From positions 372,001 to 436,000 of the forward strand of contig NZ_VAUO01000001.1 of NCBI RefSeq assembly GCF_005796105.1: a DNA stretch of 64,000 nt. The letters run 5' to 3'. A program made the translations under genes and the position numbers. Positions 8,671 through 17,472 of the stretch are shown here, in pieces (the stretch's first letter is position 1; each line of letters begins with the position of its first letter). Origin of the DNA: Pseudomonas mosselii. Its GTDB lineage: Bacteria; Pseudomonadota; Gammaproteobacteria; Pseudomonadales; Pseudomonadaceae. The notes beneath the pieces are model-generated. The model saw only the letters and a list, made by a program, of their open reading frames with translations. It was not told where the DNA came from and ran no database searches.

Positions 8671-11600
8671 ATGCCGGTCATGGCCCCTACTTACATTTCA
8701 CGACGTCTCAGCTATCACATTGATAACAAACAGCTGGTAATTGATGAAGCCGGGCTACTCGACGTGAGCGCTCCCAAGATAATTTTGGGCGAACCTGGGA
8801 TGGGTAAGACCAGACTGATCAGCTCGCTCGCTGCTAAGCTGGGAGTAAAGGCAGTGTCGGCCAGCCGCTTCATGCGGCAATCAGCAGTCCTACAAGGAAT
8901 TCAGTCCGGCAAGCCACTCTTGATTGACAGTGTGGACGAGGCTATCGCCAGCGACGAATGCGCAGCTGTCGACGAGATTCTGTCGAAGCTGGAAAACCTA
9001 GACAATCCCGATTTCATTCTGGCCTGCAGAGCTCGGGAGTGGCCTGACTATGCGCTGGTGAAGCTCGGGGAAGTTTACTCGGAGCAGGCCGTTGTCTTTC
9101 ATCTGGAGCCTTTGAACCGGGCTGAAGCAGAAGGACTCCTCGCTGAAGTCCTTGACGTCAGCCAGGTCGGCGAAGTGCTCAATCGTATGGATGTCGATTG
9201 CATTTCGGAGCTTTATCACAATCCCTTGACGCTGGAAATGATGGGGAAAGTTGCAAGAACCGACGCCCATTTGCCCAGTTCGCGCTCAGCGCTGTTCGAG
9301 CGAGTCTGTGGGCTGCTCTGGGCAGAGCATAATGAGGGGCGCGCAGCGGATGCGTTGAGGCATCTAACCACCGAACAAGCACTGGATACAGCAGGTGCAC
9401 TCATGGCCGGGCTGCTGCTAGCGGGAAAGGAGGCCATTGGTCTGGCCAGGCCTGCATTAGTGGCTGACAGCGATATCGGCTTGGCCCATCTCAGTGCGCT
9501 TATCGACCCGGTAGCGGCTGGAGCGATTGTGCGGTGCAAATTGTTCAACAGTGAGGGACTATATCGTGCCAAGCCAATCCATAGGGTGATCGCGGAGTTT
9601 CTGGGGGCTCGCTGGCTTAGCCGGCAGGCTGACAATCCTCGTAAGCAACGTCGGTTGCTAGCCCAGTTCCAGGGTAGTGGCAGGGTGCCGGCCAGTTTTC
9701 GGGGACTGCATGCCTGGCTGACCGTTCACAGAGATGAACTGGCAGAGGACGTCATAACCGCGGATCCGCTAGGTGTAATGCAATATGCCGATACGACGAA
9801 ATTGACTAATGCTCAGCTCAAGTATCTACTCAAATCTCTTCAAACAATTGCGCAAGCGGACCCTTATTTTCGTGATCATGATTGGAAAGGCCTCTCCGCT
9901 AAAAGCCTAATGATCGAGGCTATGTTGAGTGAAGTCGATGCAGCTATCAGGTCAAGAGACAATGTGCACTTGTCTTCATTGCTGATAGAAAGTATCCGGG
10001 GAACTCTGCTTGCCCGTTCTCTGCAACAAACGTTGTGCGACGTAATGTTGAACGCTGAGCGTACGATGCACGAACGATACGCCTCTGCACTTGCATTAAA
10101 GCCACTGTACAAATGCGATGAGTGGGAGGATTTAATTGCTGCATTGCTGCTTCAAATCAGAAGAAACTCCGCCGAGCTTGCCTATCTGATTATCGAAATG
10201 CTCGGTTTCACAATAAATTCCGAACTGTTGGTCGAAACTACACTGGCAAGATTGGGAGTGAGTTTTTGTGAGCTGCCCCGATCGCCGCAGCCCCAAGGGC
10301 ATAGGCTAGGCGAATATTCATCGCTGTCGGACCAGCTTTCAACGTCTGAACTGGCGCCGGTTTTGGCCTTACTTGCGAATCGTATTGATCTGGTAGATGC
10401 TCGGGACTTCACCGCCACCTTCGAAATTCACGAACTCGTTGCCTCGCTGGTGACGCGAGCGATTGCGGAACGAGTCGTCACCCGCAGTAATCCAAGCGTG
10501 CTATGGGAGTGGCTTGGCATGCTCTCCCACGCAGACCGCAATGGGCTCGCGATGATGTCTTTGCTACGCCTATTGGCGAGTGATAATCAATTGCGCCGTG
10601 CCGTTCAGCACCACGCTCTATTCGGAGACGCACGTAGGTACATCTTCCTCTACCAGGCAACCATCTTGCAGGAGCACCTGATAGAACTAACGAAGGACGA
10701 CCACCTTCATTTCATGGAGTATCTCGCTACGTTCAGCAACCAGGACGGGGGCATGCGTGAGGATTGGCAGGGTTTGGTTGATTCGGCAGCCTATTCCTGT
10801 GGAATTGACCAAGAGCTACGCTCGGCGAGCCTAAAATTTGAAGCGGGTTGCTCACAACTTGCAGATTTTATTGAGCGGAGGATCGACTCAATCGCCCAGT
10901 CAGCAGCAAGCTCGAGAGAGCGTGAAGCACTTGCTATTTCGTGTGAGCGCAGAAAAACTCTCCAGGAGAGGCGTTCGCTGCGCTGTTATTATCGTCAGCA
11001 CAAAAGCGAGTTGCGCGCGGGGGAGCTTCCGTTCATCGAACTTCCGGCCAAACACTATCTTGGATCGCTACGCCTTTTCCATACCGCCCTCCCAGCGTTG
11101 GAGCGGCTAAAACTTTGGTGCGGCAAGGCTCTGACGCGTGATGCGCTGATCGGTTTTGAGGCTGTGTTACAGCGGACTGATCTGCCATCAGCAGCCGATG
11201 TTGCTAAAGCGCTAGCTCAGAATCGGCATTACCTTTTCAATTTACCCATCTTCGCCGCGCTCTTGTGCCGGCTGCGTCGTCAGGTGGGGTTTACCGACCT
11301 GTCTCACGATTTATTGAAAACCGGGCTTTTGCTGTGTTATCAGCAGGGGCGAATGCCCAACGACCCAGACCGATACAACCTTAGTCTGGAGCTTGAGAAA
11401 ATCGTACTTAGCACAGAATACGATCGTGAAGCGTTCGCCCGACTGTGGATAGAACCAGCGCTGCAAGTTGATCAGAGCGTAATTCCGGGAATTACCCGGT
11501 TAGTCACTATTGAAAGTTGGCGATCGACGACGATAGTGTTAGCAGCTGAATGGCTTGCTCGGGCGGGTTCGCTGAATGCGGAAGTAGAAAAGCAGCTATT

Positions 11601-12735
11601 TCTATTTCTCCTAGATTCAGGAGAGTCAAACAGACTACTCCAGATTGCCAATGCACGCTTGTATGGGAGGGGCAGTGACCCCAAAATTGACTCAAAGTGG
11701 TTGGCGTTGAAGGTACTGATCGATTTTGAAGACGCGCAAGCCCAGTTTGCCGACAGGCTGAGTGCACCGGAGTTTATCTGGAAATTGCGCGACGTTTTCA
11801 CGCTGGAGCGCAACCGACGGTTGGTGGAGCACAGCGCAGGACAGGCCGAGTGGATTGTTTCGCAGTTCCGGCGTTTCTGGCCGATCCTACCCTCAGATGG
11901 AAGGGTGCGACATCAAGACGATGCTGACGAGGCGTCTCGCTTCATTATCCTGCTCATCGAACGGCTGTCTGCAGAAACGACCGACGATGCCTGCTGGGCA
12001 ATCTCCCGATTGGTTTCAGAACCCAGCGACAGCTACAGCGAACTGCTGAAGCACGCACAGGTTAGCCAGCGACAAAAGAATACAGAGGAAATGTTCAGGC
12101 CCATCGAGCCAGAGCAGCTGAAGCTACTTCTAGGCGGTGAGCGGCCTTGCAACGCTGAGGATCTCAAGATGCTGATCGTGGAGGAGCTCGCGGTCGTGCA
12201 GAACATTTTACAGGGTGATGAGCTTGATCCAGTACGCATGTTCTGGAATGACAGCGAAGAGCCTCGTGAAGAAAACCGCTGTCGCGACGACCTTGCAGGC
12301 ATGTTGCGATCTCGTCTGGAGAGGTATGAAGTCTCAATGATGAGTGAAGTAGATATGCCCGAAAACAAGCGGGTGGACCTCGCGTTTCGTTGCGGCACTA
12401 TTCAGCTGCCACTAGAGGTCAAGGGGCAATGGCACTCAAAAGTATGGCATGCGGCAAGTAGCCAGTTGGATCGCCAATACCTGATTGATTGGCGCTCGGA
12501 CCAAAGGGGTATTTTCTGCGTGCTATGGTTCGGAACACGGGTTTCGCAAAATAGTCTTCCATGCAGCCCCCCAAAGGGAGTTGAGACTCCGACCTCTGCT
12601 GAAGAAATGCGTAATGCCTTGATTGAACTTATTCCACAGGAAAGACGTAGTCTGATCCACGTGGTGGTCATGGATCTGACCCGGAGCAACCGGCGTCAGG
12701 GGATTTGTTTGGCACAGCCGCTGGATATGCCGTAG
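8671..12735 (+). CDS. STAND/NACHT-like ATPase with C-terminal PD-(D/E)XK nuclease domain
   Basis: A 1354-residue protein. The N-terminal NTPase has Walker A IILGEPGMGKTRL (residues about 37-50), Walker B PLLIDSVDEA (about 84-93) and a sensor-like FILACRAREWPD (about 117), the pattern of NACHT/STAND ATPases. About 900 residues of alpha-helical, repeat-like sequence without recognisable motifs follow, a likely sensor solenoid. The C-terminus (about 1215-1280) reads DLAGMLRSRLERY, VDLAF, LPLEVKG and a helix HAASSQLDRQY, which fits a D..ExK nuclease core. ATG 8671 lies only 3 bases after GGAG; ATG 8680 is an alternative. Large ATPases with nuclease effectors are typical of anti-phage defence. I do not recognise a named system. 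The upstream nuclease gene is broken, so it may act alone or be inactive. Confidence 0.7.
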   Translation: MPVMAPTYISRRLSYHIDNKQLVIDEAGLLDVSAPKIILGEPGMGKTRLISSLAAKLGVKAVSASRFMRQSAVLQGIQSGKPLLIDSVDEAIASDECAAVDEILSKLENLDNPDFILACRAREWPDYALVKLGEVYSEQAVVFHLEPLNRAEAEGLLAEVLDVSQVGEVLNRMDVDCISELYHNPLTLEMMGKVARTDAHLPSSRSALFERVCGLLWAEHNEGRAADALRHLTTEQALDTAGALMAGLLLAGKEAIGLARPALVADSDIGLAHLSALIDPVAAGAIVRCKLFNSEGLYRAKPIHRVIAEFLGARWLSRQADNPRKQRRLLAQFQGSGRVPASFRGLHAWLTVHRDELAEDVITADPLGVMQYADTTKLTNAQLKYLLKSLQTIAQADPYFRDHDWKGLSAKSLMIEAMLSEVDAAIRSRDNVHLSSLLIESIRGTLLARSLQQTLCDVMLNAERTMHERYASALALKPLYKCDEWEDLIAALLLQIRRNSAELAYLIIEMLGFTINSELLVETTLARLGVSFCELPRSPQPQGHRLGEYSSLSDQLSTSELAPVLALLANRIDLVDARDFTATFEIHELVASLVTRAIAERVVTRSNPSVLWEWLGMLSHADRNGLAMMSLLRLLASDNQLRRAVQHHALFGDARRYIFLYQATILQEHLIELTKDDHLHFMEYLATFSNQDGGMREDWQGLVDSAAYSCGIDQELRSASLKFEAGCSQLADFIERRIDSIAQSAASSREREALAISCERRKTLQERRSLRCYYRQHKSELRAGELPFIELPAKHYLGSLRLFHTALPALERLKLWCGKALTRDALIGFEAVLQRTDLPSAADVAKALAQNRHYLFNLPIFAALLCRLRRQVGFTDLSHDLLKTGLLLCYQQGRMPNDPDRYNLSLELEKIVLSTEYDREAFARLWIEPALQVDQSVIPGITRLVTIESWRSTTIVLAAEWLARAGSLNAEVEKQLFLFLLDSGESNRLLQIANARLYGRGSDPKIDSKWLALKVLIDFEDAQAQFADRLSAPEFIWKLRDVFTLERNRRLVEHSAGQAEWIVSQFRRFWPILPSDGRVRHQDDADEASRFIILLIERLSAETTDDACWAISRLVSEPSDSYSELLKHAQVSQRQKNTEEMFRPIEPEQLKLLLGGERPCNAEDLKMLIVEELAVVQNILQGDELDPVRMFWNDSEEPREENRCRDDLAGMLRSRLERYEVSMMSEVDMPENKRVDLAFRCGTIQLPLEVKGQWHSKVWHAASSQLDRQYLIDWRSDQRGIFCVLWFGTRVSQNSLPCSPPKGVETPTSAEEMRNALIELIPQERRSLIHVVVMDLTRSNRRQGICLAQPLDMP

Positions 12736-12746
12736 CTGGGAATTGA

Positions 12747-13133
12747 GATCGCGGATACGGGCTTTCCAGGAGCGGTGAGGCGTATGAGAAGCAGCTGCAG
12801 AGCCTCCTGAGTGGTAGTTGGGCGGACCTGATCCAATTGCGGAGAAATCCCGAAGTAGCTGAACTAAGCAGCTTGCTTACCCACTCGGTTATCGAGTTCT
12901 GGGGAGACTTCGATCTAGAGGCGTTTCGGATCTACCGAAGCCTTCTCCAACGTATTCCGCACCTGGTGCTCAGCTCCCTTTACGCAAATCTGCGGGATGT
13001 CCTGCTGGCGGGCGAAGGGCACGCATACCATCAGATTACTGGTAAAGAGGGGCAGGCCCCGCTGGGGGCTTGTGAGTTTGCGGATCTGCCAGAGGTCCGA
13101 GCACTAGCTGAGTTATGTGCTCACCGTGCCTAG
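12747..13133 (+). pseudogene. C-terminal fragment of a JetD/DUF2220-like TOPRIM protein
   Basis: The frame is open from a TGA at 12744 to the TAG at 13131-13133 (about 128 codons) but has no good ATG. A TTG at 12837 would give only 98 residues. The motif VIEFWGDFDLEAFRIYRSLL followed by PHLVLSSLY and HAYHQITGKEGQ resembles the acidic TOPRIM core (WGDxDxxGF) near the end of JetD (DUF3322/DUF2220), the Wadjet nuclease. The N-terminal DNA-binding part is absent. It starts 12 bases after the ATPase stop on the same strand. It may be debris of another Jet-like operon or the tail of a lost gene downstream of the ATPase. The family call is tentative. Confidence 0.5.
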
Positions 13134-13386
13134 ATCAGGAGTATCTCTCGTTGCAGGAGATTGCAACTGTTGCCGCCATCCAGAAAGGAAACCGTGAGGT
13201 TTCTCAGCGAGTCAGCAGGGGTTGAAGGATCGAGCATGGTGCAGGTACTCCGCGATGAACAGTGCTGCTGGCCCAGACTGGCGGGTACCGTGGCAGGCTG
13301 GCTGCCATGGAACGCCGCCAATCGTCAAAATTGGTAGGCAGGTATTGCGCTAGGTTCTACCAGCAGCACCTAACGCAGACTCAGGA

Positions 13387-14289
13387 TCAACGAGCGGATC
13401 GTTTAACAGACTTTCTGCTTCGTGTACTGGCGTATGTCTGATTGGCCGCCTTTGCGACGTCTTTGGCGATCGAATCAAGACTGGGATAGATGAAGCTTTC
13501 GTTGATGCCTAATTTTCCCAAGCTGGCCAGGATCGCTGTGGTAGACGTGTACGGGATGAAAATCTTTGAGATGAGGTCTTGTAAAGCGTTGTAGTAGTCA
13601 AGTGGTGCGATCTGCGCACCATGAAGTGTGAATGTACCGCTCTGGGCCCGGATTCGCGTTGTCATGTGGGGGGCGGTGATACATACCGGTAGCGTGGTTA
13701 TATCTTTTGCGAAGGGATCGATGTATTTGTCCCAGCTTTCTGCGTGTGAAGCGATATCAATCGTCTTGGACTGCAGAATCGTTTGTTCATTGATCTTCGT
13801 CGGTTCAATGGCAAATACCGCGAAGCCTTCCTCACTGAAGTTATCGTCCTCAAATCGCTCGCACTCAGCCTTTCCATCGCCTTCGCGCACTTGAGCGCCC
13901 TGGGCTGCAAAATACAATGCCACTAGGGCATTGGTAGACCAGTCGAGCAGTCTCGTCGGCAAGCCGTGATGCTGAGCGATGAACATCCACTCGAACTCGT
14001 TCGTGGGTTGCTGCTCCAGAAATGGTCTGCCTAGCTGTTTGAAGTCCTGCAGCATTTTTTCGGAGTTCGGGCCAGAGAAGACTCCTCCACTGCTGAGTCT
14101 TACTGCCGTGTCGTCAATCTCTTGGCCAAGGTGGTCGTGAGACTGATGGATATTTCGCAGTGCCCCAGGTATGAGCCGGTGGCTGGCACTCGATTGGCCG
14201 CGGAACCACAGTGAATTGGGTTCTTCAGGTTTCAAGCTATCAATGATGCCTACGAATTCTACGAGCGTCCTAGCTGTATAGATTTTCAC
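13387..14289 (-). CDS. FRG-domain protein
   Basis: A 300-residue protein carrying the FRG domain. The eponymous motif LWFRGQSSASHRLIPGAL lies near residues 26-44, and the second signature FIAQHHGLPTRLLDWSTNAL near 105-125, followed by VALYFAAQ. FRG domains are of unproven biochemical role, are often found in defence islands and prophages, and are suspected to be toxin- or effector-like. No partner gene is beside it: it is convergent with the JetD-like fragment and separated from it by 250 bases without a gene. Upstream (14290-14491) I see no divergent gene, only AT-rich sequence that may hold its promoter. Confidence 0.85.
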   Translation of the reverse strand: MKIYTARTLVEFVGIIDSLKPEEPNSLWFRGQSSASHRLIPGALRNIHQSHDHLGQEIDDTAVRLSSGGVFSGPNSEKMLQDFKQLGRPFLEQQPTNEFEWMFIAQHHGLPTRLLDWSTNALVALYFAAQGAQVREGDGKAECERFEDDNFSEEGFAVFAIEPTKINEQTILQSKTIDIASHAESWDKYIDPFAKDITTLPVCITAPHMTTRIRAQSGTFTLHGAQIAPLDYYNALQDLISKIFIPYTSTTAILASLGKLGINESFIYPSLDSIAKDVAKAANQTYASTRSRKSVKRSAR

Positions 14290-14491
14290 ATTAGCCTCTT
14301 GGAATTTCGATTTTTGGATGTGCCACCCTATGCTACACGAGCAGCTCTGCAGCGCGCTTGACCTATGCCAATGTGGGCTAGGGGGAGGGGAGCACGAAGC
14401 CTGTTATGAAAGCAGCGTGCTTTGCGTGATCGCAATCATGGGGGGGCTTTGCCGCGCCTGAACTTTTCACGAATCCAGGCTGACACAGAGA

Positions 14492-14577
14492 TTATTTGAG
14501 CTGGGCGACCAGTGCTTTCGCCACAGCTTCAGAGCTCGCCGGATTCTGCCCGGTGGTCAGCTTGCCATCCTCGATTA
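14492..14577 (-). pseudogene. 3' end of a DJ-1/PfpI-family (type 1 glutamine amidotransferase-like) gene
   Basis: Reading the minus strand up to TAA (complement of 14492-14494) gives LIEDGKLTTGQNPASSEAV then AKALVAQLK. This is the characteristic last segment of DJ-1/PfpI-fold proteins (ITGQNPASS, then a helix to the end). Only about 28 codons remain. The upstream part is replaced by IS5-family sequence starting at about 14578, so the gene was cut by an insertion or by later rearrangement. It may be the original chromosomal gene next to mexT. Confidence 0.7.
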
Positions 14578-14900
14578 GGCACTGTACGAAAAGAGATGTC
14601 ATAAGCACCGCCGGCGGCAGGCCAACGTGATCATGGCCTCATAACTTGTTGTGAGCTTGCAGTAACGCGTGGCCAGCCGGCGGTGCTCTTTCAGCCAGCC
14701 AAATAGACGCTCGATGACATCCCGCTCCCGGTACTTGGGCTTGTCGAATACCCGCGGTAGGCCTGGCTTCGGCTTGCGTTTCATGACTCGGTAATCTCTG
14801 GCCGTTGGTCAGCGCCGATAATCCTCCGCGCCAGTCTGCTGGGGCAGCCTGGTTTTCAAAGGTGGTGAGCTTAAGCGGCGGTCTTACTCTCGGGAGCACT
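14578..14900 (-). mobile_element. IS5-family (IS427-like) insertion sequence remnant
   Basis: The end GGCACTGTACGAAAAG (from 14578) resembles the terminal repeat of IS427-group IS5 elements (GGCACTGT...). Inside it, the minus-strand frame 14599-14784 encodes the end of a DDE transposase: VFDKPKYRERDVIERLFGWL then KEHRRLATRYCKL and ITLACRRRCL. This is the catalytic glutamate helix (Y.R...IE..F..LK) near the transposase C-terminus. The N-terminal DDE part is absent, and no matching inverted repeat is visible on the right, so the copy is truncated and inactive. The right edge is approximate. Confidence 0.7.
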
Positions 14901-15126
14901 CTGGAAAGCGAAAAATCACCGCGAAGACAGTTTTGTCACCCAAGATGAACAGCGTGGTCGGCAGATTACCGAAAGCGCTGAGCATTTTCGGTTGGGGGCA
15001 TCCTTTTCAAACCATCCAAAGCATGCCCTCAAATATGCCCCAAATTTAGCAATTCGCTGGAAGTAAATGGCTCTTCGAGGCTAGAAAAACGCAGAAATGA
15101 CCAGCTAACAAGCATGCACGAAGCCC
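14901..15126. other. Gene-free junction between defence island and core chromosome
   Basis: About 225 bases between the IS remnant and the end of mexT hold no convincing gene or RNA. The sequence is AT-rich up to about 15,110 and becomes GC-rich at mexT, which is the compositional edge of the island. I see no tRNA gene and no clear direct repeat that would mark an attachment site. Confidence 0.5.
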
Positions 15127-16041
15127 CTAAAGACTGTCAGGGTCGCCAAAGAACATCTGTATCCGCGAGCGCAACCAGCGCTCTGCCGGGTCGTTGTCCT
15201 GCGCTCCGCGCCACGCCATGTGCAACTCGAAACTACGCACCTCCATCGGTAGCTCCTCAGCCCTCAAACCACCCGCCGCGGTCAGTGCATCGGCTGTGTA
15301 GTCCGGCACCGTGGCGACGATATCGGTACCGGCCAGCAAGCTGCCGAGTCCGTTGAACTGGGGGACCGCCAGCACCACATGGCGTTTACGGCCGATTGCC
15401 TCGAGCGCTTCGTCGATGAACCCTGACAGGTCGCCCGCGAACGACACCAAGGCGTGCGGGCGGGCGCAGAAATCATCCAAGGTAATACTGCCGGGCACGC
15501 TGTCGGCACGTAGTAACTTCGGCTTGCTGCGCCGCAGCACCTTGCGTTTGGCGTTGGCTGGCAGGTCGCTGGTATAGCTCACCCCCACCGAGATCTCGCC
15601 CGAGGCGAGCAGGGCAGGCATCAGCAGGTAGTTGACTCGGCGTACCACCAGCACGATACCGGGGGCTTCGGCACGAATACGCTTGAGCAACTGCGGCAGC
15701 AAGGCGAACTCGGCGTCGTCCGACAGGCCGACGCGAAACACCGAAGTGCTGGTGGCGGGGTCGAATTCCGCAGCACGGCTGACGGCCGTGGAGATCGAGT
15801 CCAGGGCCGGCGACAGCAATGCGAAGATCTCGTGCGCCCTGGCCGAGGGCTCCATGCTGCGGCCGGTGCGTACGAACAGCGGGTCGTCGAACAGGTTGCG
15901 CAGGCGCGACAGCGCGGCACTGATCGCCGGTTGGCCGAGGAACAGTTTCTCGGCGGCGCGGGTCACGCTACGCTCGTGCATGAGGGTTTCGAACACGATC
16001 AACAGGTTGAGGTCTACACGACGCAAGTCGTTACGATTCAT
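15127..16041 (-). CDS. mexT: LysR-type regulator MexT
   Basis: A 304-residue LysR regulator whose sequence matches my memory of P. aeruginosa MexT over its whole length: MNRNDLRRVDLNLLIVFETL, helix-turn-helix VTRAAEKLFLGQPAISAALS, and the ending LRSRIQMFFGDPDSL. MexT activates multidrug efflux (mexEF-oprN) and mexS and responds to redox or electrophile stress. The gene is divergent from mexS, as in P. aeruginosa (209-base spacer), but mexEF-oprN is not on its other side. There the defence island and an IS remnant are found instead. The reading frame is intact, with no frameshift of the kind that often inactivates mexT in laboratory P. aeruginosa. Confidence 0.85.
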   Translation of the reverse strand: MNRNDLRRVDLNLLIVFETLMHERSVTRAAEKLFLGQPAISAALSRLRNLFDDPLFVRTGRSMEPSARAHEIFALLSPALDSISTAVSRAAEFDPATSTSVFRVGLSDDAEFALLPQLLKRIRAEAPGIVLVVRRVNYLLMPALLASGEISVGVSYTSDLPANAKRKVLRRSKPKLLRADSVPGSITLDDFCARPHALVSFAGDLSGFIDEALEAIGRKRHVVLAVPQFNGLGSLLAGTDIVATVPDYTADALTAAGGLRAEELPMEVRSFELHMAWRGAQDNDPAERWLRSRIQMFFGDPDSL

Positions 16042-16250
16042 TCGATGCGGCTCGCCAGTTGAAGGGGGCAGGGGTGAATCTTACGGGCAAAGGCTGTTAC
16101 CCTGCACCGATTTCCGGGGGCCAATACACAGAATTGTCCGGGGCCCAATCAATGACAGGCATGTCGACTATTAACGCCCACTGATGGTCCAATGCTCAAA
16201 GCCCGGATAAAGTCCGTGGTAATACGAGATTCACAAAGGCGAGGTATGCG

Positions 16251-17273
16251 ATGTCCCGCATGATCCGTTTCCACAAGTTCGGCCAGGCCGACGTGTTGCG
16301 CTGCGAAGAGCAGCCCGAGCCGTCACCGGCTGCCGGCGAGCTGCAGATTCGCGTCGAGGCCATTGGCGTGAGTTGGTATGACGTGCTCTGGCGGCAGAAT
16401 CTGGCCCCCTCCCAGGCGCGTCTGCCAGCGGGTATCGGCCACGAGATGGCAGGTGTGGTCACGGCGGTCGGCGAAGGTGTGGACGACATTGCAGTGGGTG
16501 ATCGCGTGGCCAGTTTCCCGGCCACCAGTGCCAACGACCATCCGGTGTACGGCGATGTGATCGTGTTGCCGCGTACCGCCATCACCCGCTACCCCGATGT
16601 GCTCACCCCGCTCGAAGCCAGCGTGCACTACACGCCGCTGCTGATCGCCTACTTTGCCTACGTTGACCTGGCACGGGCCAAGTCCGGGCAAACAGCGCTG
16701 ATCACCGATGCAAGCCATTGTGCGGGGCCAGCCTTCGTGCAATTGGGCAAGGCGCTGGGGCTGCGGGTATTCGCTGCCACCAAGGAGCCGGAGCAGCGCG
16801 AATACCTGCTGGGCCTGGGGGCCGAGAAGGTCATCGTCACCGAAGAGCAGGATCTGTTGATGCAGGTCGGCAAGTACACCGAGGGGCGTGGTGTCGACAT
16901 GGTGCTCGATGGCATGGGTGGGCCGCAGATGTCGCTGTTGGGCGATGTGCTGGCGCCGCGCGGTAGTCTGGTGCTGTACGGCCTTCAGGGCGGCAACCAG
17001 ACGCCGTTCCCGGCCTGTGCGGCGTTTCAGAAGAACATCCAGTTCCATGTGCACTGCATCGGTAATTTCACCGGCAAGCCCGAGTTGGGCATCGCCCAGG
17101 ATCAGGTCGCCCTGCAGCGCGCATTGCGCGATATCAATCAGTTCACCGCCGATCAGTTGCTCACCCCACAGATCAGCAAGGTCTATCCGTTCGACAAGGT
17201 GGTGGATGCGCACCGGCACATGGACGAGTGCCCCTGCGGGGGCCGGGTGGTGCTGGACATGGCCTCGCGCTGA
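16251..17273 (+). CDS. mexS: MexS-like quinone oxidoreductase (MDR/zinc-type alcohol dehydrogenase family)
   Basis: A 340-residue medium-chain dehydrogenase/reductase. The N-terminal GroES-like half contains GHEMAGVVTAVGEGVDDIAV. The Rossmann half starts near residue 145 (TALITDASHCAGPAFVQLGK), and the distal motif GRGVDMVLDGMGG follows. The catalytic zinc ligands of true alcohol dehydrogenases are not evident, so it is the quinone-oxidoreductase type. Divergent position to mexT identifies it as MexS, which detoxifies a metabolite whose build-up activates MexT. ATG 16251 follows GAGGT by 5 bases. A rho-independent terminator follows at 17296-17324. Expression is probably MexT-dependent, by analogy with P. 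aeruginosa. Confidence 0.85.
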   Translation: MSRMIRFHKFGQADVLRCEEQPEPSPAAGELQIRVEAIGVSWYDVLWRQNLAPSQARLPAGIGHEMAGVVTAVGEGVDDIAVGDRVASFPATSANDHPVYGDVIVLPRTAITRYPDVLTPLEASVHYTPLLIAYFAYVDLARAKSGQTALITDASHCAGPAFVQLGKALGLRVFAATKEPEQREYLLGLGAEKVIVTEEQDLLMQVGKYTEGRGVDMVLDGMGGPQMSLLGDVLAPRGSLVLYGLQGGNQTPFPACAAFQKNIQFHVHCIGNFTGKPELGIAQDQVALQRALRDINQFTADQLLTPQISKVYPFDKVVDAHRHMDECPCGGRVVLDMASR

Positions 17274-17295
17274 GTCAGCTGTAATCACTTGATCG

Positions 17296-17324
17296 AAAGC
17301 CCGAGTCTCGCCTCGGGCTTTTTC
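17296..17324 (+). terminator. Rho-independent terminator of mexS
   Basis: Perfect 10-base stem AAAGCCCGAG (17296-17305) / CTCGGGCTTT (17312-17321), 6-base loop, T-tract continuing to 17323, 23 bases after the mexS stop. Confidence 0.85.
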
Positions 17325-17472
17325 GTTGGACGCGGCAGCGAAATCCGGTATGCCTGGAGAAAAGTCTATTTATCCTTCGTGATTTTGGGAAATTTCCTTC
17401 AAGTTTGGTTTTAACTTCATCTGTCAAACTCTTGCCTTCGGTCTAACCAAACCAGGAAGGTGGAGTGATCTC

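Noticed and set aside
14901..15126. tRNA gene or attachment site at the right edge of the island.
   Set aside because: No cloverleaf-compatible sequence or matching direct repeat was found in the junction.
16042..16250. MexT nod-box (ATC-N9-GAT-like) between mexT and mexS.
   Set aside because: Only partial matches were seen by eye, so no site was annotated although one is expected.
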